This document shows positions 41,915-50,202 of a DNA stretch of 64,000 nt, piece by piece. Positions within the stretch are counted from its first letter, which is position 1. Each line of letters opens with the position of its first letter. Under the pieces are notes generated by a model. The model ran no database searches, was not told where the DNA came from, and saw only the letters and a program-made list of their open reading frames with translations. The translations under genes and the position numbers were made by a program. The stretch lies in assembly GCA_937886715.1 (NCBI GenBank), contig CAKZZD010000024.1:8238-72237 (forward strand), written 5' to 3'. This DNA is from an uncultured Bacteroidales bacterium (GTDB lineage Bacteria; Bacteroidota; Bacteroidia; Bacteroidales; P3).

Positions 41915-42923
41915 GGGTCGGGACATTCACTTTGATTCTGCTTTTGGAAGCCACTCCGAAGATGCCGATGCCTCCCTGGATGTTGGAGTGTATCTGCACC
42001 GGCTCGGTAAAGAAGTCGAGAATGGCATCGCCATTGTAGCTCTCTTTGGTGGCCTGATACAGGTAATGGTCGCGCGACAAGGAGACGACCTCAAGCGTCA
42101 GACCATAACGCATGACGGCCTCCTCGCCGTAATAGGGATTGTCGTAATCGTAATAGAGATTCGTTATGTCAATGTCGAGGTCGATCTTGTGGCTCATGCC
42201 ATTGATGGCCGCGTCGGTGAACAGAAGGTTCCACCCGTAATATGTGCTTGAGGCGGTCGGGTCTTCAGGGTCAAAATCCTCAATATTGGTATTGTTGACA
42301 ATCATATAATCGGTGCAGGAAAAGCGGACGTATCTGGAGGAGACCGTAGTGTCGTAGCTTTCCGCCTCGCCCTCTTCGTCGCGATAGGTGATGATCGTGG
42401 TGTCGTGACGCAGCAAGCGCACCGAATAGTAGTCGGCCGATGCCGCATCATCGGAGAGGGTGAATGTCAAAATGCCATAGGTGGTATAATCGTCATATTC
42501 GTCGCGTTCAATATCGCGGATCGACACATCGGCCACCTGGGGACTGTTGGGAACAACCGCTGTGGCGGTGATCGCAGGCTGTCCCTGCACGTCGACCGTC
42601 AACTCGAGTGTTTCGCCCGGCTGAGGTCGGTGTGCGAACGTGTATCGCCCATCTTCTTGCGTGGCAACCCCAGCGGCCGAGCCATCCACGCGCAACGTCA
42701 CAGTGGCGTCGGTGATCTTTTTGAAATAATCCTCGCCATATTCCACAAAATATGTGCCGAATATCGGCCGGCTGTAAGTGAGGTCGACAGCAACGGGTTC
42801 GTCCACCTCGTTCTGGCCCATCACAACCACTCGCGGGCTCTGTTCCTCGATGTCGATATCAATCTGCTTTTCGCAAGCGGCAAAAAGCACCGCTGCCAGC
42901 ATCAATACAGGTATTCTTTTCAT
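41907..42923 (-). CDS. DUF4249 lipoprotein, TonB-receptor partner
   Basis: 338 residues with lipobox VLFAAC (Cys17). The N-terminal EKQIDIDIEEQSPRVVVMGQ and the following carboxypeptidase-regulatory-like and beta domains match DUF4249. These lipoproteins are regularly encoded next to TonB-dependent receptors and probably form an outer-membrane uptake or export complex with them. The receptor gene ends 4 bases upstream. Confidence 0.85.
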   Translation of the reverse strand: MKRIPVLMLAAVLFAACEKQIDIDIEEQSPRVVVMGQNEVDEPVAVDLTYSRPIFGTYFVEYGEDYFKKITDATVTLRVDGSAAGVATQEDGRYTFAHRPQPGETLELTVDVQGQPAITATAVVPNSPQVADVSIRDIERDEYDDYTTYGILTFTLSDDAASADYYSVRLLRHDTTIITYRDEEGEAESYDTTVSSRYVRFSCTDYMIVNNTNIEDFDPEDPTASSTYYGWNLLFTDAAINGMSHKIDLDIDITNLYYDYDNPYYGEEAVMRYGLTLEVVSLSRDHYLYQATKESYNGDAILDFFTEPVQIHSNIQGGIGIFGVASKSRIKVNVPTHD

Positions 42924-42927
42924 GCCG

Positions 42928-45339
42928 TTAGAATTTGTAAATGTAAGACACCGAAGGCAATATCGGGAACAACGAGCGCTGCATCAGCACGGTGCTGTAT
43001 TCGGTCCCCATGCTGCCATACCGTTCCATCGTACGGGGATAGATGATGAAGGGGTTCTGCCGGTTGTAAAGATTATAGACACTAATGTTCCACGTACGCA
43101 CGCCGTGCTTCTTCTGCTTGTGGAAATTGACGCTGACGTCCATACGGTGGTAGGCCGGCAGTCGGAAATTGTTGCGGCTGTCGACATAGTTGATGCGGTT
43201 CCAGTAGTCGTGGTCGCCGTCGTCATCCACTATCTGCTGCATGGCGACAGTGGCCGTGTTGCCGGTACTGTACACCCAGGTCACTCCGCAGTCGAAACGC
43301 TCGTTGGGTCGATATTGCAGGGTAACCGAGATGTCGTGTATGCGGTCGTATTTCGCCGGGAAGGGTTCTCCGTTGTTCAGCTCTTCTCCGGGACGGTCGA
43401 ACTGGCGCATCGTGCGGCTCCACGTGTAGCCTATCCAGCCGGTGAAATCGCCCACGCTCTTCTGCGCCAGAAACTCCAGCCCATAGGCCCATCCGCGGCC
43501 GCTGCAAACCTTGTCTTCCCAGCCTTCGCTGGTCCCCATGAACGTGCTTCCGGGCTTGTATTCCAGCATGTTGTTCATCCACTTGTAATAGCCTTCCACA
43601 CTGAAGTCGACGATGTTGCGCCACGAATAGAAAACGCCAGTAGCCACCTGGTGGCTGTTCATCGGTTCTATCCGGGCCGTCACCGGCACCCATAAGTCTG
43701 TCGGCAGGCTGATATTCGTGTTCGACAGCAGATGCATATACTGGGTCATGTAGCTGTAGCCCGTCTTCACCGACAGGTCGTCCGTGATCAGGATCCGTCC
43801 GCTCAAACGGGGCTGTATCGAAGGATAGAAGCGCTGCTCCACCACGAATCCCGACAGTGCAACGCCCGCGTTGATCTTCAGTGTTTCGGTGATGCTCCAG
43901 TCGTCCTCACCGTATAGTGACACTTCGCCGGCGTGGATGCGCGACTCGCCAAAGGTGGTGTCCACATTCTCCATGTCGGTGTATCGGGCTCGCGCCGTCT
44001 GCACCTGCGGCACAAAGGTATGGTAGGTGGCCACAGCTCCAAACTTGATGGCATGGTCGGGCGAGGGTGCATAGTCGAAATCCACTCGGCCCGAAAGGTC
44101 ACGGATACCGCTGTTCAGGCCCATCTCGATGTCCTCTTTATAGGAGGCGCCATTCTCGCGCCATTCCTCTTCCAGTCCGATGCCCAAGCGGTTGCGGTAG
44201 CGAGTGTACGAGCCTGTCACATCCATGAACATCTGCGGGCTCAGTTCGTAGTTCCACCGCAGCGCCGTGGCCAGATTGCCCCAGCGGTAGCTGAGCTTCA
44301 TGTTCTCCTTTTCGCCATAGAGGCTTTCCTGCACATTCACTTTCATGTACGCCTCATCATCGCCGCTGTACCAGGTGTAGTAGAGACGCGAACGATCGCT
44401 GAATTTGTGCGTCACCTTCGCGTTGAGGTCATAAAAATAGTAGCCGGCATTAAGTCCTTTGATACCCTCAGTGGCAGCCACCATCCACAACGTGGGCTTG
44501 ATCAGCAGGTCGCCATATGTACGTCTCAGCGAAAGGCTCAAGGTGGTCTTTTCTTTGATTATGGGACCTTCTATATTCATCTTTCCGGAAATCAACCCTA
44601 TCGACGCACTCCCATGCCACTCCTTGTCGTTGCCGTTGTTGGTCGTGATGTCGAGCACCGAGCTGATGCGGCCCGTAAACCGTGCCGGGAACGACCCCTT
44701 GTACAGGGTGACGTTTTTCAGCGCGTCTCCGTTGAAGGCACTGAAAAAACCGCCCAGATGGTTCACATTGTACAGCGGTATGCCGTCGAGCAGGAACAGA
44801 TTCTGGTCGGGACCGCCACCGCGCACATATATGCCGCTCATGCCTTCGGTGCCGCTCTGAACGCCGGGCAGCAACTGTATGGCTTTGAGCACATCGGTCT
44901 CGCCAAAAATCACCGGCACCAGCTTGATCTGCTCCACCGGCACCTCCACGGCACTCATCTGACTGATGCGCGGGCTGCTGATACGGTCGGCCGTCACCGT
45001 CACCTCGTCCAGCTCCACCGACGGCACCAAGCGCACATTCAACTGCCGGTTGGCGTCCAGCGGAAGCACATGGTTCTGTGTATGATAGCCTATATAGCTA
45101 AACCTCAGCTGCACACTGTCGGAACGAAGCGTCAGCGTATATCGCCCATAAGCATTGGTCACCGTACCCTTGCCACTCACCAGGTCCACCACAGTGGCTC
45201 CGATCAGTGTCTCGCCGGTCTCGTTGTCCACCACGGTGCCGCTCACCGTCTGGGCGGCCATGGGCCACGCGACGGCCAGCATCAGCAGCACGGCCAGCGG
45301 GCGCAATCCATAGCGTTTCCTTTTCATCCTGTTTTTCAT
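42928..45339 (-). CDS. TonB-dependent receptor with carboxypeptidase-like domain
   Basis: About 803 residues from the ATG at 45339 (45327 also possible; 45381 would overlap the channel gene). It has a signal peptide ending WPMAAQ, then a CarboxypepD_reg-like domain (VSGTVVDNETGETLIGATVV), a plug (VRGGGPDQNLFLLDGIPLYN) and a 22-strand barrel ending in the aromatic LPSVSYIYKF. The SusC-specific signature is not evident and the partner is DUF4249 rather than SusD, so the ligand is unlikely to be a classic glycan. It lies in a cluster with an M16 peptidase. Confidence 0.9.
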   Translation of the reverse strand: MKNRMKRKRYGLRPLAVLLMLAVAWPMAAQTVSGTVVDNETGETLIGATVVDLVSGKGTVTNAYGRYTLTLRSDSVQLRFSYIGYHTQNHVLPLDANRQLNVRLVPSVELDEVTVTADRISSPRISQMSAVEVPVEQIKLVPVIFGETDVLKAIQLLPGVQSGTEGMSGIYVRGGGPDQNLFLLDGIPLYNVNHLGGFFSAFNGDALKNVTLYKGSFPARFTGRISSVLDITTNNGNDKEWHGSASIGLISGKMNIEGPIIKEKTTLSLSLRRTYGDLLIKPTLWMVAATEGIKGLNAGYYFYDLNAKVTHKFSDRSRLYYTWYSGDDEAYMKVNVQESLYGEKENMKLSYRWGNLATALRWNYELSPQMFMDVTGSYTRYRNRLGIGLEEEWRENGASYKEDIEMGLNSGIRDLSGRVDFDYAPSPDHAIKFGAVATYHTFVPQVQTARARYTDMENVDTTFGESRIHAGEVSLYGEDDWSITETLKINAGVALSGFVVEQRFYPSIQPRLSGRILITDDLSVKTGYSYMTQYMHLLSNTNISLPTDLWVPVTARIEPMNSHQVATGVFYSWRNIVDFSVEGYYKWMNNMLEYKPGSTFMGTSEGWEDKVCSGRGWAYGLEFLAQKSVGDFTGWIGYTWSRTMRQFDRPGEELNNGEPFPAKYDRIHDISVTLQYRPNERFDCGVTWVYSTGNTATVAMQQIVDDDGDHDYWNRINYVDSRNNFRLPAYHRMDVSVNFHKQKKHGVRTWNISVYNLYNRQNPFIIYPRTMERYGSMGTEYSTVLMQRSLFPILPSVSYIYKF

Positions 45340-45349
45340 ATCTTTCTGT

Positions 45350-46315
45350 TCAGTTTTTGATGGCTTCGTCCTCCTCGTCATACTGGCGCTCGATGGCCGA
45401 ACGGTGTTTCTTCTTCGGAGCCGGATTGCGGTATTCGTTCACCACCTCGCCGGCCACGATGCCCGTCGGAACGGCTATGATGCTATAACCCAGCAACATC
45501 ACCGTCACCGCCAGAAACCTTCCCACATGTGTCACCGGCGCCATGTCGCCGTAACCCACCGTCGTGATCGTCACCACCGCCCAATAGATGCCCGACAGAA
45601 TGTTGCCGAACTGCGGGTTGTGTTTGGCCTCGAACGAATACATCAGCGTGCCCAAAATCACCGCCGCCACCAGCACAAACAGCATGAACACCAATATCTT
45701 GACCGCACTTGCCCGCAATGCGTTCAGCAGGTGCTTCGCTTCCACCTGGAAACGGTGAAGCTTGAATATTCTAAATATGCGCATCACCCTAAGCAACCGC
45801 AGCACCGTCAAGGCCTGCGTCGCCGGGATAAACAGCGACAGGTAGGCCGGGAATATCGACAGGAAATCAATCACGCCCCAGAACGACAGCACATATTTCA
45901 TCGGCTGCTTCAGGCAGTAGATGCGCAGGTAGTACTCCAGCGTGAAAAGGATGGTGAACCCCCACTCCAGCACCTTCATCAGCCAGAACGACCAGTGCGC
46001 CATGCCGCCCCGCGTCATCGTGTCGGTCGATCCCGCGCTGTCGAATATCAGCAGCAGGATGTTGGCCACAATCAGCACCAGCAGCCACACATCGAACTTC
46101 TTGCCCGCCGGCGTGTCCGACTTGAAGATGATCTCGAAAATCTGCTTTTTCGTGATGCCGCGATATTTCTTTGGCAACAGGAATTCAAACACCAGCTTGT
46201 GCATCACGTTGCCCACCCAGTTCACCACATTCTTCGCCGTGGCCTTGTAGTCCACCTCCGAAATCCGCTTGCGGATCCGCCAGAAGGTATCCACTATACT
46301 GTCAATCAGCTTCAT
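45350..46315 (-). CDS. Voltage-gated-type potassium channel
   Basis: 321 residues with six membrane segments. S4 has regularly spaced arginines (TVLRLLRVMRIFRIFKLHRF), and the pore loop holds the K+ selectivity filter TVGYGDM (about 256-262), followed by S6. The N-terminus is an extended basic/hydrophobic stretch of about 70 residues. It overlaps the M16 peptidase stop by 4 bases. Confidence 0.92.
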   Translation of the reverse strand: MKLIDSIVDTFWRIRKRISEVDYKATAKNVVNWVGNVMHKLVFEFLLPKKYRGITKKQIFEIIFKSDTPAGKKFDVWLLVLIVANILLLIFDSAGSTDTMTRGGMAHWSFWLMKVLEWGFTILFTLEYYLRIYCLKQPMKYVLSFWGVIDFLSIFPAYLSLFIPATQALTVLRLLRVMRIFRIFKLHRFQVEAKHLLNALRASAVKILVFMLFVLVAAVILGTLMYSFEAKHNPQFGNILSGIYWAVVTITTVGYGDMAPVTHVGRFLAVTVMLLGYSIIAVPTGIVAGEVVNEYRNPAPKKKHRSAIERQYDEEDEAIKN

Positions 46316-47565
46316 TTTGCAAGATATATCAATCGGTTTTCATGATTCGGCACAAACAGCTGCATCGCCGCCTGGCGGAGGTCATCAGCCTTCACCTTGG
46401 CATATTCCGCAGGCTCCCTGTCGATCAGGCCCGTGTCGCCCAGCCAAGTGTAGTAGCACAGCGCCAGCGCGCGGTCGGCAGCCTTGTATTGCGACAACAC
46501 GAATGTGCTCTCGTATTTGTTCACCACCTTGGCCAACTCGTAGTCGCCCACACCCTCTTCAGCCAGCAGCCGCACCTCATGCCGCAGGGCATCCTGCGCC
46601 TGCTCCACCGTCACCCCCTCATTCAGTTTTCCGCACAGCACAAACAGGCCGTCACCCGCGTCGCCCGTGATATAGGCATCGGCCTCGGTCATCACCCCCT
46701 GCTTCACAATGCGGTTGTACAGTCGCGACGACTTGCCGTTCGACAACACATCCGACAGCAGGTCGCACGCCCGGAAGCGCCCGTCAAAATGGTCCCACAT
46801 CGGGTAAGCCAGATACACTCCCGTGGTCGGCACCTCGCGCTCCACCGTCAGTTCGCGCGCCTCGGTCTGCTCGGGCTCATGTTCGCGGTTGCCTCTCAGG
46901 GCCATCGCCTCACCTTCCGCCGCTGCCGGGTCGGCCTCCGAGCCGAAGGCCTCCTCCACCATGCGCAACATTGCATCGTGGCTCAGCGGCGACGCCACAG
47001 CTAGCACGGCATTCTCTGGACGGTAATGGCGCTGGTGAAAAGCCACCACATCGTCAAGTCCCGCCTCGCTCACATGCCTGATGTCGATGCCGATGGTGCA
47101 CCAGCGATAGGGATGCACCTTGTAGCACAACGGCCTGAGCAACAGCCACACGTCGCCGTAGGGCTGGTTCACATAGCGCTGTTTGTACTCCTCCGTCACA
47201 ACCCTCTGCTGCACCTCCAGCGCCTTGGCCGACACCTTCAGGTTCTTCATTCTGTCGGCCTCCAGCCGCAGCGCATCCTGCAGATACTGCGACGGCACGG
47301 TCATGTAATAGTTCGTGTAGTCGTTGTTCGTAAATGCGTTACACTCGCCCGACATGGCGCTCATAGCCGCGTCGAAGTCCGGCACCTGAGGCGTGCCGCT
47401 GAACATCAGGTGCTCGAAAAGATGGGCAAACCCGGTGCGGCCGGGATCCTCGTCGCGAGCCCCCACGTTGTAGAGCACATTCACCGTCGCCAGCGGCGTG
47501 TCCGCAGCCTCGTGCGTCAGCACCGTCAACCCATTGTGCAAGATATGCTTCGTATAATTGACCAT
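46312..47565 (-). CDS. M16-family zinc metallopeptidase
   Basis: 417 residues from the ATG at 47565; a reading from 47631 would start upstream of the promoter box. The inverted zinc motif HxxEH is HLFEH in GFAHLFEHLMFSGTP (about 48-62), with the third ligand Glu in the RLEADRMKNL region. It is the catalytic half of the insulinase/processing peptidase family. As the first gene of a run that continues through a channel, TonB receptor, DUF4249, dehydrogenase, DUF3109 and lspA, it may act on peptides in the cytoplasm or periplasm; no signal peptide is seen. Confidence 0.9.
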   Translation of the reverse strand: MVNYTKHILHNGLTVLTHEAADTPLATVNVLYNVGARDEDPGRTGFAHLFEHLMFSGTPQVPDFDAAMSAMSGECNAFTNNDYTNYYMTVPSQYLQDALRLEADRMKNLKVSAKALEVQQRVVTEEYKQRYVNQPYGDVWLLLRPLCYKVHPYRWCTIGIDIRHVSEAGLDDVVAFHQRHYRPENAVLAVASPLSHDAMLRMVEEAFGSEADPAAAEGEAMALRGNREHEPEQTEARELTVEREVPTTGVYLAYPMWDHFDGRFRACDLLSDVLSNGKSSRLYNRIVKQGVMTEADAYITGDAGDGLFVLCGKLNEGVTVEQAQDALRHEVRLLAEEGVGDYELAKVVNKYESTFVLSQYKAADRALALCYYTWLGDTGLIDREPAEYAKVKADDLRQAAMQLFVPNHENRLIYLAK

Positions 47566-47581
47566 ACTATAAATAAAATTG

Positions 47582-47612
47582 CAAAAATACGAAACTCGTG
47601 CCGTATGGCAAA
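47582..47612 (-). promoter_or_regulatory. Promoter of the M16-channel-receptor cluster
   Basis: Minus-strand TTTG (47612-47609), 19-base spacer, TATTTTTG (47589-47582), 17 bases before the ATG. Confidence 0.75.
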
Positions 47613-47714
47613 ATTTTTTTTCGTTCTCCACTCTTCGTTGCCGCTCTCAAGGCCGTGGCCAAACGGCCACGCCCCACCTTGAAGCCGCCTTGCGCACACA
47701 CCGGCTATGCTTTT

Positions 47715-47747
47715 TTTGTCCGAAATGAAAAATTATTCGTATCTTTG
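47715..47747 (+). promoter_or_regulatory. Promoter upstream of the structured RNA
   Basis: TTTG (47715-47718), 21-base spacer, TATCTTTG (47740-47747) followed by CA. The next gene start is 300 bases away, so the transcript begins with the structured RNA region. Confidence 0.65.
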
Positions 47748-47753
47748 CATCTC

Positions 47754-47990
47754 GATTCTGTAATCATTTTTTTAGCAACCAACCCATAAACGAACAATTA
47801 TTTTAGGATAACAAAAATATTATATTCAACATTCCAATAGCGTTTGCTGTTTGTTCCGACCTGGCTGAAACGTGGAAAATTTCAAGGGGCTAGACAAGAA
47901 GCAGATGCTCGCGATGTGCGAGCATTTTGTCTGTCCCAAAGGTACTTTCCACGACCTCAGCTAGGAGACGAGATGCTCGCCTCCTTTTTA
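47754..47990 (+). ncRNA. Structured rod-like RNA, 6S-like or unassigned
   Basis: Between the promoter and mod lies a non-coding stretch with a long nested fold: CCUGGCUGA (47860-47868) pairs with 47957-47965, CGUGGAAA (47871-47878) with 47946-47953, AGACAA (47892-47897) with 47927-47932, and AUGCUCGC (47904-47911) with 47918-47925. An internal bubble lies between the second and third stems. A terminator follows directly. The rod with a central bubble recalls 6S RNA, but I cannot confirm the class. SRP RNA is excluded because the GGAA tip and its consensus are absent. The 5' end is uncertain; the folded part starts near 47855. Confidence 0.6.
47963..47989 (+). terminator. Intrinsic terminator of the structured RNA
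   Basis: AGGAG-A-CGAG (47963-47972) pairs with CTCG-C-CTCCT (47976-47985) across a three-base loop, followed by TTTT. Two of its G residues are shared with the outer stem of the RNA. The coding region of mod begins 62 bases later. Confidence 0.75.
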
Positions 47991-48050
47991 TTTGGGGTCG
48001 TTGGAAAGAGTGAGGGATAGGCTGCAAACCGCCACAAACAGCAAAGCCCT

Positions 48051-50168
48051 ATGCCCATCAAGAGCCTTATCAACGAGTTGCCCGACATCGTGCGCGACGG
48101 CAACCGCGAGGCGGCAGCCATCCTCGACCGCCTCTCCTCCCCCAACCGCATCACCCTGCAGACCAACGAAGTGGTGCTGCCCGCCAAAGCCAGCAGTGCC
48201 ATGCGCTTCCGTACGGGCGTACCCCCGTGTACGCCCGAATCATCCGAGGGCGTACCCCCGTGTACGCACGAATCATCCGAGGGCGTACCCCCATGTACGC
48301 CCAAATCATCCGAGGGCGTACACGGGGGTACGCCCCTACAGATGAACCGCCTCATCTACGGCGACAACCTGCTGGCTATGCAGGCGTTGCTGGCCGGCGA
48401 CCCCGACACGGGCCTGCCCTCGCTGCGCGGCAAGGTGGACCTCATCTACATCGACCCGCCCTTCGACAGCAAGGCCGACTACCGTACCAAACTGACGCTC
48501 CCGGGTGGCGACATCAGCCAGAAACCCACCACCATCGAGCAATTCGCCTACGCCGACACCTGGAAAGACGGCACCGCCAGTTACCTACGTATGCTCTACC
48601 CCCGCCTCGTCCTGATGCGCGAACTCCTCTCCGACCACGGCAGCATCTACGTACATATCGACTGGCACGTCGGCCACTACGTCAAGGTGCTGATGGATGA
48701 GATATTCGGAAAGAGTAATTTCGTAAATGAAATTGTTTGGCAAAGAGTTTATGCACACAATGATACCAATAAATACGGAACAATTCATGATTGCATATTC
48801 TATTATGCAAAGGATATGAATAATAGGGAGTGGAATGTACAATACACTCCATACGATGAGAAATATTTGAAAATGTACTCGATGGATGATGGCGATGGGA
48901 GGAAATATAAAGTTGAAAACACATTAGGGCCAGGAGGTCGGGGCGTTTATTACAATTGGAATGGTCATTACAGGGCCTGGAGATATTCTGAAGAAAATAT
49001 GAAAGCACTTGATGAACAAGGACTTCTTTATTACACCTCATCTGGATTCCCTAAGAAGAAAATATATCTTGATGAGATGCCCGGGAAACCAATACAGTCC
49101 ATTTGGACTGACATTAATCTCATTGCAGGTCAGGCAAAAGAACTAACGAATTATGCTACCCAAAAGCCCGAGGCACTGTTGGAACGCATTATCAAAGCTT
49201 CCAGCAACGAGGGCGACCTGGTCTGCGACTTCTTCGGTGGCAGCGGCACCACGGCGGCGGTGGCGGAACGGCTGGGGCGCAGGTGGATCACATCCGACAT
49301 CGGCAAGCCCGCCACGCTGGTGATGCGCAAGCGCCTCATCGACCAGGAGGTGAAGCCCTTCCTCTACCAGGCCATCGGCGACTACCAGAAGGAGATGATG
49401 CACAGCACCCGCCTCTTCAAAAGCATCGGCGACCTCAGCCAACAGGTGATACAGCTCTACGGCGCCCTGCCTTTCACGCCCGACCAGGTGAGCGACCGCA
49501 ATTATGGCTACATCAAGGACGAACGCACTCTGGTCTATGTGGACAGCCCCAACAAGCTAACAGGCCGCGCCACGCTGCGCCGCGCCAGCGAAGCCACACA
49601 GAGCCTCCTCGGCGGCGGATGGAAAAAGTGCATCGTACTTGCCTGGAACTTCAGCTTCGACATCAGCACCGCCATAGAGGAGTACAAGCAGACTGTCGAG
49701 GTGCTGGTCATACCGCCCGACCTGATGGAACGCCTGAAAAAACAAGGCTTCGCCAAACTTGTCCAAAGCGGCACCATACGCTTCAGCGGTCTGCAGTACC
49801 TTGCGCTGCACCCCATCGAGAAACGCACCACCGCCGACGGCGACATACTCACCATACGCCTGCGCGACTATGTGCAGCTCTCGCCGGAGAGCATCCCCCT
49901 CGACGACAAGGACCGCGAGGCGGTGCGCCGCGTGATGAACGAGGATCCCCTGGCCCTCATCGAGTACTGGAGCATCGACCCCGACTACGACGGCGTGACC
50001 TTCCGCTCCACCTGGCAGGACTACCGCGAGAACACCGCCCAGGACCACGACCCGCTGCACTGCGTCTACCGCGCCGACCTCACCGTGCCGCACCGCGACA
50101 GCCGCGCCGTCTGCGTCAAGGCCGTCGACGTCTTCGGCTTTGAAAGCGTAGTGGTGGAAAGGGTGTAA
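48051..50168 (+). CDS. Type III restriction-modification DNA methyltransferase (Mod)
   Basis: A 705-residue N6-adenine methyltransferase of beta-class order: catalytic motif IV DPPF (135-138), target-recognition region (about 217-370), then SAM-binding motif I DFFGGSGTT (393-401), followed by a long C-terminal domain. Two oddities stand out. Residues 55-95 are an in-frame array of 11-residue repeats (GVPPCTPESSE) between the N-terminus and the conserved NRLIYGDN. And the target-recognition region is AT-rich: 19 of 60 G/C at 48721-48780, against 39 of 60 at 48421-48480. The Res gene follows by 34 bases. Confidence 0.92.
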   Translation: MPIKSLINELPDIVRDGNREAAAILDRLSSPNRITLQTNEVVLPAKASSAMRFRTGVPPCTPESSEGVPPCTHESSEGVPPCTPKSSEGVHGGTPLQMNRLIYGDNLLAMQALLAGDPDTGLPSLRGKVDLIYIDPPFDSKADYRTKLTLPGGDISQKPTTIEQFAYADTWKDGTASYLRMLYPRLVLMRELLSDHGSIYVHIDWHVGHYVKVLMDEIFGKSNFVNEIVWQRVYAHNDTNKYGTIHDCIFYYAKDMNNREWNVQYTPYDEKYLKMYSMDDGDGRKYKVENTLGPGGRGVYYNWNGHYRAWRYSEENMKALDEQGLLYYTSSGFPKKKIYLDEMPGKPIQSIWTDINLIAGQAKELTNYATQKPEALLERIIKASSNEGDLVCDFFGGSGTTAAVAERLGRRWITSDIGKPATLVMRKRLIDQEVKPFLYQAIGDYQKEMMHSTRLFKSIGDLSQQVIQLYGALPFTPDQVSDRNYGYIKDERTLVYVDSPNKLTGRATLRRASEATQSLLGGGWKKCIVLAWNFSFDISTAIEEYKQTVEVLVIPPDLMERLKKQGFAKLVQSGTIRFSGLQYLALHPIEKRTTADGDILTIRLRDYVQLSPESIPLDDKDREAVRRVMNEDPLALIEYWSIDPDYDGVTFRSTWQDYRENTAQDHDPLHCVYRADLTVPHRDSRAVCVKAVDVFGFESVVVERV
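48215..48335 (+). repeat. 33-bp tandem repeat array inside mod
   Basis: Three direct copies (48215-48247, 48248-48280 and 48281-48313), each a 22-bp imperfect palindrome (GGGCGTAC...GTACGCCC) plus an 11-bp spacer (GAATCATCCGA or a one-base variant). A fourth core (48314-48335) is the exact reverse complement of the first core. The unit is a multiple of three, so copy number changes would keep the frame. Confidence 0.93.
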
Positions 50169-50202
50169 AGGTTATAGGTTATCGGTTATAGATTTATTGG
50201 TT

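Noticed and set aside
47850..47990. SRP RNA or tmRNA
   Set aside because: The SRP GGAA-type tip and consensus are missing, and there is no tRNA-like end or tag frame for tmRNA.
48215..48335. Possible CRISPR array
   Set aside because: The 11-bp segments between cores are nearly identical, not unique spacers, the array is inside a coding frame, and no cas genes are present.
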